From: CAIXQW01 sp046049675
Lineage (GTDB): Bacteria; Bacteroidota; Bacteroidia; Chitinophagales; Chitinophagaceae
Assembly (NCBI GenBank): GCA_046049675.1
Contig: JBJORA010000072.1
Span: 1-14,986 of the forward strand
Reading direction: 5' to 3'
DNA length: 14,986 nucleotides
Below the pieces are notes generated by a model that was given only the letters and a program-made list of their open reading frames with translations, made no database searches and was not told where the DNA came from. This document shows positions 7,769 to 14,078 of this stretch, in pieces. How positions within the stretch are numbered: the first letter of the stretch is position 1; the number at the start of each line of letters is the position of its first letter. The translations under genes and the position numbers were made by a program.

Positions 7769-8551
7769 ATGCAAGAATTGTTTACAGTAGCAGGTATTAC
7801 CGGCTTACTAGCCCTAACCTTTATGGAAATAATGTTGGGCATTGACAATGTAATATTTGTAAGCATTGTTTTGGAGAAACTTCAAGACGACAAACAACGT
7901 CGCACAGCCTCTCGTGTGTGGATGATTGTGGGAACACTAACACGCTTAGCATTGCTGTATATACTAGGCGTTTTAATCGATGGCAAGATGGTGCTGTTTA
8001 ATTTGGGGGGCCACGATGTGCGCCTTGTAGATCTTATTATGATAGGTGGTGGCTTATTCTTACTCATAAATACTACGCTAGAAATTCATAACAAAATGGA
8101 AGGTGAGGATGAGCACGAAGTGGAGAATAAAACAGCTGCAAAATCTTTTGGTGCTTTATTGCGTAAGATTGTAATTATCGACTTAGTATTTTCATTTGAT
8201 AGTATTATCACCGCTATTGGTATGGCCAATAATCCTGTGGTGCAAATTACTGCAGTGTTAATAGCGCTTATCGTGATGTTCTTGTTTGCTAATAAGATAA
8301 GCTTGTTTATTGCCAAACATCCAACCTTTAAGGTATTGGCTTTGAGTTTCTTAATTCTTATTGGCTTTACACTTGTGGTAGATGGTATCAATTTGCACGC
8401 AGTGCATATACCTCACGGTTATATATACTTTGCTATGGCATTTGCCTTTGGCGTAGAAATTGTCAATATGCAGATTCGCAAAAACAATAAGAAGGTAAAG
8501 CTAAACATACCAGATGCTAACGAGGCTCAACGCGAAATGGTAAAGAAGTAG
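7769..8551 (+). CDS. TerC-family integral membrane protein
   Basis: Polytopic inner-membrane protein of the TerC family (260 residues, usual length about 220-330), related to tellurium-resistance TerC and to the Alx/MeeF-type proteins linked to manganese efflux and metalation of exported proteins. About seven hydrophobic helices are visible. The family's charged intramembrane residues are present: FMEIMLGIDNVIF (Glu20, Asp26, Asn27), IDLVFSFDSI (Asp138, Asp144), VVDGINLH (Asp205) and FGVEIVN (Glu230). A charged cytoplasmic loop rich in Glu and His (109-121) separates the two halves. No other ter genes (terB, terD, terZ) are nearby, so a role in metal homeostasis or envelope-protein metalation is more likely than a tellurite operon; this is inference. 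The start is supported by the abutting -7 element. It ends tail-to-tail with rnpB. Confidence 0.88.
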   Translation: MQELFTVAGITGLLALTFMEIMLGIDNVIFVSIVLEKLQDDKQRRTASRVWMIVGTLTRLALLYILGVLIDGKMVLFNLGGHDVRLVDLIMIGGGLFLLINTTLEIHNKMEGEDEHEVENKTAAKSFGALLRKIVIIDLVFSFDSIITAIGMANNPVVQITAVLIALIVMFLFANKISLFIAKHPTFKVLALSFLILIGFTLVVDGINLHAVHIPHGYIYFAMAFAFGVEIVNMQIRKNNKKVKLNIPDANEAQREMVKK

Positions 8552-8610
8552 AAACTTTATCCAGCAGATAAATCGCGAAGTCCCAAGGGTGCACTGCAAA
8601 TCTTAGACAC

Positions 8611-8639
8611 AAAAAAAAGCCCCGCTAAATAGCAGGGCT
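8611..8639 (-). terminator. Rho-independent terminator of rnpB
   Basis: On the minus strand, AGCCCTGCT/AGCGGGGCT (8631-8639 with 8618-8626) form a 9-bp stem with one G-U pair and a 4-base loop, followed by eight U residues (A8618-A8611 on the plus strand). It starts one base after the 3' strand of RNase P helix P1. Confidence 0.93.
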
Positions 8640-9015
8640 GCAACATCATAAGCCGGATTCTGTATTTGCATTACTGCATAGCCATCATTTATCTGCGATG
8701 TTACTCACGCAACACCTGAATCTGCCTACCCGCTACTAGTGTGTACTTGCGCACACAAATTGCGAGCAACAATATGCCAGTAGCTTATTTGGCATTTCAG
8801 CACCTAAGGTTTACCCCAAGTATATGTTGCCATACACAAGTGTGAGCGCTTACCTCACATTTTCACCCTTACCAGCGCCCGAAAGTACTGGCGGTTATTT
8901 TCTGTGGCACTGTCTCTTAACATTGCTGTTAAGGCATCTGTTAGATGCTAAGCTGCTCTATGCTGTCCGGACTTTCCTCGCTGCTATCTTTCAAACAACG
9001 CGATGGCTCAGTTGC
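8640..9015 (-). ncRNA. rnpB: RNase P RNA (bacterial class A type)
   Basis: Catalytic RNA of ribonuclease P, which removes 5' leaders from pre-tRNAs. On the minus strand the universally conserved blocks appear in order: GAGGAAAGTCCGGACA (near 8979-8964, 5' strand of P4 and flanks); AGGGTGAAA followed by GTGAGGTAAG and GCTCAC (P10-P14 region, about 8875-8843); a GGGTAAACC loop near 8818-8810 consistent with the L15 tRNA-3'-CCA contact; AGATAAATGATGGC (about 8694-8681); and ACAGAATCCGGCTTAT (8662-8648, 3' strand of P4). The ends are set by P1: GCAAC at 9015-9011 pairs with GTTGC at 8644-8640. The length of about 376 is typical. It has its own promoter, and a terminator directly follows P1. The end positions may be off by a few bases because precursor and mature ends can differ. 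Confidence 0.96.
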
Positions 9016-9019
9016 GGCA

Positions 9020-9027
9020 CAAAGGTA
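9020..9027 (-). promoter_or_regulatory. -7 promoter element of rnpB
   Basis: TACCTTTG is an exact TAnnTTTG match ending five bases upstream of the first P1 base (9015), so predicted start site and RNA structure agree. A TTCTT sequence about 19-22 bases further upstream is a weak -33 candidate. Confidence 0.75.
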
Positions 9028-9095
9028 CAAGTAATGTGGGATGTAAGAACGCGGTAAGCGTCTTATTGAAAACGAGTAAGTGATAACTAACTATT

Positions 9096-10775
9096 TTAGT
9101 ACATGTCTATTACAATTGCAGCCATTTTACCACTTTTATCAAAGTTGAAAATGATAGCCTTATCGCCACTCATTACTAAAGGTGAATGATACTTGCCAAC
9201 GAGGCTTGCATCTTTGCTTCTACGTGGGATTAGCACCATTTTGTAGGCATTATTGGTTTCTGATAATTTGTTTCTCAACTTAACCTTGTAAAATTCCCCA
9301 TTTACAGAAAATATTGCTTTGCCAGTGTTTGAAATTTCTGGCTGAATACCATAGCCCAAATCGTATTGAGCAGTAAATCTGTAATCTAAGCCTTCGTAGC
9401 TTTCCAAATTATTTTGCTTATCGAATTTGTACAATACACCTGGCCCGTACTGGTAGTAGGTTCGTGTTTCTGTTCTTACCATCGCAGTACCAGTGCCAGT
9501 TGGCGTTCTCGTAGTACTCGTGCGGGTAATTACCTGGTAGTTTTCAGCGGTTACTAGCAATTCGCCATTCTCGTTTAAGCTGCAATTGGTAATCTTATCT
9601 ACACCTTGTGCATCTTCTTTTTTGCGCTTAGCTATGCGTTCTTTATTTTTTTCTGCAAATGATTTGCTACTTGACTTACTCGTTTGTTTAGACTTTGATT
9701 TAGAAGCTTTGCTAGGCTTTGCAGGTGCAGGCGGAGGAGTACTTGTCTGTTCAGGCGCAGAACTACCGTCAAATTCCAAGCTTTTAAACGGACAATACTT
9801 GATGCTGCTAGTATCTATACCGTCATCTGTAATATTGCCTATAGCAATGCCTAAGCTTGGCTTTTTTGGAGGGCCGTACATACTTACATAACGTACAACA
9901 TTAGACACGTAGTCGCGGTAGATTACACCTTGTCGTCCACTTGCTTGTGGCATATTGAGGTTTACTGTTTTTAGCTTGCCATCCTCTATGGTATACAATT
10001 GCATTTTGTAGGTAGGACTTTTAAGAAAACCGCCTTTACCTGTTTGCACTCGCTTTTCAAAATACAATTTGTTGTTCAACGCAATTGTCCTCGCAATGTC
10101 TTCAGGTCTAACACCTGCAAGCGTCAAGGCTTTTGGCTGCGTTATTGGCTTGAATTGCGCATCGTAAATTGCGTATTTTGCTTTAGTGCTTGCTTTGCTT
10201 TTTGTGTCGTAAGCAATTACAAGGATGTTGCCAGTACTTGGCTCAAAATGAGAGCGCACATTGTATCCTTTGGGGCAAGTAAAAAGCTTTGTGTAGCCCG
10301 ATGCTTTATTGCTCATAAGATAGTACGACGCAATTACATCCGTAGTCTTAGCTTTTTTCTTTGGAGGTGTTGTACCTGTAAGCAGTATGGTATCACCATG
10401 AAAGCCTATGGTAGATAATTCCAAGCGCTTTACTGGCAAATCAAAGTCTATATGAGTTGGTTCTCCTAGCTCGTTGTTTTGTGCATTGTAATCAAAATAC
10501 TGATAAGTAGAGTATTTGATCTTAGGGCCGTAAGTAAAAAAAATGCCGTAAAATCTAAAACCCATACTATAGTGTAAGTTCTCATTAATAACGCGCGTTG
10601 TTTGACCGTATTTGAGTGTTTTGATCGGCATAGGATAAAATCTGCCTTTCACATCACAGTTTACAGCGTTACTAATCGTGTAGTCGTCTTTGGTGAGCTT
10701 CTGTTGTTGTGCATTTAGCTGCGTAGCTATACCTAGCATTGCTACACAAATAGAAACAAGTCTTTTAATATTCAT
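9096..10775 (-). CDS. Exported protein of unknown function with Lys/Ser-rich linker
   Basis: I do not recognise this 559-residue protein. It begins with a clear signal peptide (MNIKRLVSICVAMLGIATQLNA, cleavage likely before QQQ) and has no lipobox and no further membrane helix, so it is probably periplasmic or outer-membrane associated. The body is rich in aromatic and beta-forming stretches with repeated short ideas such as GNILVIAYDTKSK, NGELLVTAENYQVI and GKAIFSVNGEFYKV, which could be beta-propeller-like blades; this is only an impression. A Pro/Ser/Lys-rich linker at about 337-391 (PPPAPAKPSK, then SKSKSKQTSKSSS) divides it into an N-terminal part of about 335 residues and a C-terminal part of about 170. 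A basic helix-prone stretch (AEKNKERIAKRKKED) ends the linker. It is a single-gene unit with its own -7 element and lies upstream of rnpB, which has a separate promoter. Confidence 0.85.
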   Translation of the reverse strand: MNIKRLVSICVAMLGIATQLNAQQQKLTKDDYTISNAVNCDVKGRFYPMPIKTLKYGQTTRVINENLHYSMGFRFYGIFFTYGPKIKYSTYQYFDYNAQNNELGEPTHIDFDLPVKRLELSTIGFHGDTILLTGTTPPKKKAKTTDVIASYYLMSNKASGYTKLFTCPKGYNVRSHFEPSTGNILVIAYDTKSKASTKAKYAIYDAQFKPITQPKALTLAGVRPEDIARTIALNNKLYFEKRVQTGKGGFLKSPTYKMQLYTIEDGKLKTVNLNMPQASGRQGVIYRDYVSNVVRYVSMYGPPKKPSLGIAIGNITDDGIDTSSIKYCPFKSLEFDGSSAPEQTSTPPPAPAKPSKASKSKSKQTSKSSSKSFAEKNKERIAKRKKEDAQGVDKITNCSLNENGELLVTAENYQVITRTSTTRTPTGTGTAMVRTETRTYYQYGPGVLYKFDKQNNLESYEGLDYRFTAQYDLGYGIQPEISNTGKAIFSVNGEFYKVKLRNKLSETNNAYKMVLIPRRSKDASLVGKYHSPLVMSGDKAIIFNFDKSGKMAAIVIDMY

Positions 10776-10792
10776 TGTAGTGGTTTGTAAAA

Positions 10793-10800
10793 CAAATATA
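10793..10800 (-). promoter_or_regulatory. -7 promoter element of the unknown exported-protein gene
   Basis: TATATTTG on the minus strand matches TAnnTTTG exactly and would start transcription about 12 bases before the ATG at 10775. The element overlaps the left arm of the 10797-10832 inverted repeat. A TTG lies 15 bases upstream, shorter than the usual spacing. Confidence 0.55.
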
Positions 10801-10832
10801 GGAGATAAAATAATACAATCTTATCTCCTATA
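10797..10832. repeat. Perfect 12-bp inverted repeat between eno and the exported-protein gene
   Basis: TATAGGAGATAA (10797-10808) and TTATCTCCTATA (10821-10832) are perfect reverse complements with a 12-base spacer. On the minus strand the hairpin lies about 64 bases after the enolase stop and is followed by TTTGTTTTAC, so it could be a weak intrinsic terminator for eno. It also overlaps the -7 element of the next gene, so it could instead be an operator, or do both jobs. The intervening 10833-10895 holds only short weak hairpins such as ACTGC/GCAGT next to the eno stop. Confidence 0.6.
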
Positions 10833-10895
10833 CATTTTTCTAGCGTCCAAAATACTGCTATTCCGCAAATAGGTACTGCAAATCAGCAGTTCTTA

Positions 10896-12185
10896 CTAGC
10901 GACCAAACTTCAAGCTCTTACCTAAGTAAATGCCTGTGCTGCCAAGTTCTTCTTCAATACGCAAAAGTTGGTTGTACTTAGCCGTACGATCGCTACGACT
11001 TGCACTACCAGTTTTTATCTGACCACAATTAAGCGCAACAGCTAAGTCGGCAATTGTGGCATCCTCTGTTTCGCCACTGCGGTGACTCATTACTGTGTTG
11101 TAACCAGCCATTTGCGCCATACTTACAGCATCTATCGTTTCAGTAAGCGAACCAATTTGATTTACTTTTACTAATAAGCCGTTTGCGATATTCTTATCTA
11201 TGCCAAGCTTTAAGCGATCTACATTCGTTACAAATAAATCGTCGCCTACAAGTTGTACTTTTTTACCTATGGCTTGTGTTAGCATTTCCCAACCTTTCCA
11301 ATCGTCTTCTGCTAAACCATCTTCAATACTAACAATAGGGTATTGCTTCACCCAGTTTTCCCAGAACTTTACTAGTTCTTCGCTCTTCATTTTTTTGCCG
11401 CTGCTTTTCTTAAACACATAGCATTTAGCTTTTGCATCCCAAAGTTCGCTATTAGCTGCATCCATAGCAATGGCAACTTGTGTACCTGCTTTGTAACCCG
11501 CTTTTTCTATAGCAAGCATTACTGTTTCAATAGCTTCTTCGTTGCTTTGAATATCAGGTGCAAAACCACCTTCATCACCAACATTAGTACTGTAGCCTTT
11601 GCTTTTCAAAACACTTTTTAGTGTATGAAAAATCTCTGTACCCCAACGTAAACCTTCACTAAAACTCTTGGCGCCAATTGGCATTACCATAAACTCTTGG
11701 AAGTCTATTTTATTATCAGCATGAGCACCACCATTTAAGATGTTCATCATTGGTACAGGTAGTGTTTTGGCATTTGTACCACCTACATAGCGGTATAATG
11801 GCATACCTGCTTCTTCTGCCGCTGCCTTTGCCGCCGCTAGGCTTACTGCAAGTATGGCATTTGCACCGAGCTTGCTTTTGTTTTTAGTTTTGTCAAGTGC
11901 AAGCATTGTTGCATCTAAACCGCGTTGGTCATATACATCTGTGCCAAGTAAAGCCTCACGGATTACAGTATTGACATTTTTTACTGCTTTAAGTACGCCC
12001 TTGCCCATATACACTTTCTTGTCGCCATCACGCAGCTCAGCAGCTTCATGAATGCCCGTACTAGCACCGCTTGGTACAGCAGCACGGCCTAAGCAACCGC
12101 CTTCGGTTAATACATCTACTTCTACTGTTGGATTGCCTCGGCTATCTAAAATTTGGCGGGCATGTACATGTGCAATAATGCTCAT
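10896..12185 (-). CDS. eno: Enolase (phosphopyruvate hydratase)
   Basis: Glycolytic enzyme converting 2-phosphoglycerate to phosphoenolpyruvate in the cytosol, Mg-dependent. The protein is 429 residues, the normal bacterial length, from the ATG at 12185. The longer in-frame extension to 12278 adds 31 non-homologous residues that would overlap the promoter and is rejected. Key residues: N-terminal signature QILDSRGNPTVEV (11-23); the SGAST loop (39-43); GDEGGFAP with the catalytic Glu205; Mg ligands Asp242, Glu288 (SIEDG) and Asp315 (GDD); catalytic base Lys340 (LVKVNQIGS); and SHRSGETED with His368. It is a single-gene unit, divergent from ccmB with 99 bases between start codons, and carries its own perfect -7 element. 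All catalytic positions are intact. Confidence 0.98.
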   Translation of the reverse strand: MSIIAHVHARQILDSRGNPTVEVDVLTEGGCLGRAAVPSGASTGIHEAAELRDGDKKVYMGKGVLKAVKNVNTVIREALLGTDVYDQRGLDATMLALDKTKNKSKLGANAILAVSLAAAKAAAEEAGMPLYRYVGGTNAKTLPVPMMNILNGGAHADNKIDFQEFMVMPIGAKSFSEGLRWGTEIFHTLKSVLKSKGYSTNVGDEGGFAPDIQSNEEAIETVMLAIEKAGYKAGTQVAIAMDAANSELWDAKAKCYVFKKSSGKKMKSEELVKFWENWVKQYPIVSIEDGLAEDDWKGWEMLTQAIGKKVQLVGDDLFVTNVDRLKLGIDKNIANGLLVKVNQIGSLTETIDAVSMAQMAGYNTVMSHRSGETEDATIADLAVALNCGQIKTGSASRSDRTAKYNQLLRIEEELGSTGIYLGKSLKFGR

Positions 12186-12214
12186 AGCAATAAATTCTTT
12201 TTTTTGATGAAATG

Positions 12215-12222
12215 CAAATTTA
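12215..12222 (-). promoter_or_regulatory. -7 promoter element of eno
   Basis: TAAATTTG on the minus strand matches TAnnTTTG exactly and predicts a start near 12209 and a leader of about 24 bases containing an A-rich run but no Shine-Dalgarno sequence. Just upstream, GTAATTG occurs twice on the plus strand at 9-base spacing (12223 and 12232), of unknown meaning. Confidence 0.65.
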
Positions 12223-12256
12223 GTAATTGCTGTAATTGTCTTTATCTGATTATTGT

Positions 12257-12282
12257 GCTTTGTGTGGGCGCACAACAAAAGC
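12257..12282 (+). promoter_or_regulatory. Bulged hairpin just upstream of the ccmB start codon
   Basis: GCTTT...TGTG (12257-12266) can pair with CACA...AAAGC (12271-12282) with small bulges and a GGCG loop, ending two bases before the ccmB ATG at 12285. If present in the transcript it would limit access to the start codon. No exact -7 element for ccmB was found, so it is unclear whether the mRNA includes this segment. Confidence 0.25.
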
Positions 12283-12284
12283 TA

Positions 12285-12956
12285 ATGGCTTACCTTCGCC
12301 ATATCTTACAACAAGCTTGGCATATCATTGCAAAAGAGTTCAGCTTAGAGTTGCGTCAAAAAACCGTGCTCTACAGCATACTTTTGTACATTGCAAGTAT
12401 TGTATTTCTTGTGTATATGCTCAACCCCGATGCCGAAGGGTTGCAGTGGGCAAGTTTACTTTGGTTAAACTGTGTGTTCTTAGTCGTACAAGCCACAAGC
12501 AAGCATCTTAGCGCAAAAAGTAAAGGTTTATGGCAGTATTATTATACCGTCTATAGTGCGCAAGCCTATTTTGTTGCGCAGGTTATATACAATGTGCTCT
12601 TAGTAAGTCTGCTTAGCCTTTTGGCATTGCTAATGATGAGTGGAATGCTTGGTTTTAGTGCCATCCACAAAAGTATTTTTGTAGGTATTTATTTGCTAGG
12701 CGCTGTAAGTTTTGCCATTCTGTTCACATTTCTCACACAATTAGTAGCGCGCATAAACAACAACAGTGCTTTACTAGCTGTTATTGGTTTACCCTTGGTT
12801 TTTCCCCTTATTGTGGTGCTTAGCGACTTGAGTGTAGTAGCATTTCAACCAATGCTCACGCAGGGCTGGAACAAGTTTTTGTTTGCAGCACTCGGCCTAG
12901 ATGTGGTAATGATTGCCATGGGCATTATTCTAATGCCCTACGTTTGGAAGGACTAG
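12285..12956 (+). CDS. ccmB: Heme exporter / cytochrome c maturation permease CcmB
   Basis: Inner-membrane permease subunit of the CcmABCD complex, which with the ATPase CcmA drives release of heme-loaded CcmE during cytochrome c maturation. From the ATG at 12285 the protein is 223 residues, the normal CcmB length (about 220). It opens with a short cytoplasmic segment ending KEFSLELRQKTVLYSILLY, the phylum's version of the conserved CcmB N-terminus, and has about six hydrophobic helices with a polar QLVARINNNSALLAVIGLPL segment (about 152-171) typical of the family. The frame is open upstream to 12153, but those 44 residues are Cys/Asn-rich, unlike CcmB, and overlap eno, so they are rejected. 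It is the first of a plus-strand series with ccmC, a ccmD-like gene and glutamate dehydrogenase. No ccmA is in the window. Confidence 0.88.
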   Translation: MAYLRHILQQAWHIIAKEFSLELRQKTVLYSILLYIASIVFLVYMLNPDAEGLQWASLLWLNCVFLVVQATSKHLSAKSKGLWQYYYTVYSAQAYFVAQVIYNVLLVSLLSLLALLMMSGMLGFSAIHKSIFVGIYLLGAVSFAILFTFLTQLVARINNNSALLAVIGLPLVFPLIVVLSDLSVVAFQPMLTQGWNKFLFAALGLDVVMIAMGIILMPYVWKD

Positions 12957-13058
12957 TCCGCACGATGTTTTGCTACAATTGCATAAGCTTTTTAATGCAG
13001 TTGATAACAATTTTTAGCATAGCACCAACAATCCCCTTAATTTTACGTCTTTATTAGT
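12957..13058. other. ccmB-ccmC spacer
   Basis: These 102 AT-rich bases hold no ORF or clear terminator. An imperfect dyad (TTTGCTACAATTG near 12974 against CAATTTTTAGCATA near 13011) is visible but weak, and no exact TAnnTTTG element was found before ccmC, so it is uncertain whether ccmC is transcribed with ccmB or from its own promoter. Confidence 0.4.
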
Positions 13059-13754
13059 ATGCAAAAACATTGGTACAAGGTGCTTGGCGTCCTACTTTTG
13101 AGCTACACCATCATTGGCGGCTTCTTATATAAGTTTCCCGCTTTACCAATTTTGAACGAAACAATCCGCAACGTATTTTTTCATATCCCTATGTGGTATG
13201 TAATGATTGTTTGTTTTGCAACTAGTGGTGTTTATGCAGTACGTTATTTGTTAGTAGAAAAAGAAGCAAGCCTTGATAAAAAAACTTACTTAGATGTTTG
13301 TAGTGCCCAGTTCGTAACAGTTGGTATTTTTTTTGGATGCCTTGGCATGCTTACCGGCATGGAGTGGGCCACAGTAACATGGGGAGAACCTTGGAGTAAC
13401 GACCCTAAGCAAGTAGGTGCGGCTTTAACATTGCTAAGCTATTTTGCATATGCTATTTTGCGTGCCTCTATTAAAGATGAAGATAAGCAAGCGCGTTTAA
13501 GCGCAGTGTACAATGTATTTGCTTTAGCGTTATTATATCCATTACTTTTTATAATTCCTGCACACAGCAAAAGTTTACATCCTGGTGCTGACGATAATAA
13601 TTTCCAAGCATTGTACACGCAAAGTAAATACTTACGTAAAGTAAGTTTACCAGGTATGGTAGGTTGGATATGTTTAGGCGTTTGGATTGCCAACTTAAAA
13701 ATACGTACAACAATGCTTAGTCTTCGCAATAAAATACAGTTCAAGAAAGCATAG
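13059..13754 (+). CDS. ccmC: Cytochrome c biogenesis heme-handling protein CcmC
   Basis: Polytopic inner-membrane heme-handling protein that presents heme to CcmE on the periplasmic side. It has 231 residues with about six hydrophobic helices (roughly 6-24, 40-62, 82-100, 117-135, 151-167, 199-213). The WWD-type signature is present in a divergent form, TWGEPWSNDPKQVGAAL (107-123), between the third and fourth helices. Flanking candidate heme-ligand histidines are His42 in FFHIPMW and His169 or His174 in PAHSKSLHPG, matching the two conserved His of CcmC. The C-terminus is basic and cytoplasmic. It is followed after 23 bases by the CcmD-like gene. The related CcsA/CcmF families share the WWD domain, but the length and two-His arrangement favour CcmC. 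Confidence 0.9.
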   Translation: MQKHWYKVLGVLLLSYTIIGGFLYKFPALPILNETIRNVFFHIPMWYVMIVCFATSGVYAVRYLLVEKEASLDKKTYLDVCSAQFVTVGIFFGCLGMLTGMEWATVTWGEPWSNDPKQVGAALTLLSYFAYAILRASIKDEDKQARLSAVYNVFALALLYPLLFIIPAHSKSLHPGADDNNFQALYTQSKYLRKVSLPGMVGWICLGVWIANLKIRTTMLSLRNKIQFKKA

Positions 13755-13777
13755 CATCAACAAATACATCACATCGC

Positions 13778-14062
13778 ATGAAGAAAATCGCATTCTATTT
13801 AATTGTAATATTTAGCTGTATAAGTGCAAACATTTATGCACAACAAACATATGTGGCTACTGACACTGCTCAGCAAGTTGCTGGAGATGCTGTAAAAGCT
13901 GATAGTTTGACGAAGCGTCCAACAGTAGAAATGGCAACTGTGTTGTACGAAAACGGCAAAATTTACCTTGTGGTTTTAGTACTGCTCACTATCTTTGCGG
14001 GCATTATTTTCTATATGGCGAGATTAGATCGAAAGATTTCTAAATTAGAGAATAACAAATAA
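13778..14062 (+). CDS. CcmD-like small membrane protein
   Basis: A 94-residue protein with an N-terminal signal-like hydrophobic segment (MKKIAFYLIVIFSCISANIYAQQ), a polar Thr/Ala/Asp-rich middle, and a second helix IYLVVLVLLTIFAGIIFYM (62-80) followed by the basic tail ARLDRKISKLENNK. A single helix plus a short charged cytoplasmic tail with the pattern LDRKxxKLE is the feature of Bacteroidota CcmD-family proteins, and its place directly after ccmC supports this. CcmD in Proteobacteria is a single-helix protein of about 60-70 residues that retains CcmC and CcmE in the complex; the signal-like N-terminus here is an extension typical of the Bacteroidota form. The assignment rests mainly on context and tail pattern. 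Confidence 0.75.
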   Translation: MKKIAFYLIVIFSCISANIYAQQTYVATDTAQQVAGDAVKADSLTKRPTVEMATVLYENGKIYLVVLVLLTIFAGIIFYMARLDRKISKLENNK

Positions 14063-14078
14063 AGCAAAACACTATTTA

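Noticed and set aside
7769..8551. A tellurite-resistance operon
   Set aside because: Only a TerC-family protein is present; terB, terD, terE and terZ are absent and the gene is a single unit.
8824..9057. 77-codon open frame on the plus strand across rnpB
   Set aside because: It is antisense to conserved RNase P RNA blocks and has no protein-like features.
12186..12278. In-frame N-terminal extension of enolase by 31 residues
   Set aside because: The extra residues do not resemble enolase, the standard start MSIIAHVHARQILDSRGNP is at 12185, and the perfect -7 element at 12215-12222 lies inside the extension.
12153..12284. In-frame extension of CcmB by 44 residues
   Set aside because: It overlaps the 5' end of eno, is Cys/Asn-rich and unlike CcmB, and the ATG at 12285 gives the normal family length.
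12291..12298. TACCTTCG, one mismatch from TAnnTTTG, just inside ccmB
   Set aside because: It lies downstream of the ATG that gives the conserved N-terminus; no later start codon would keep a normal CcmB.
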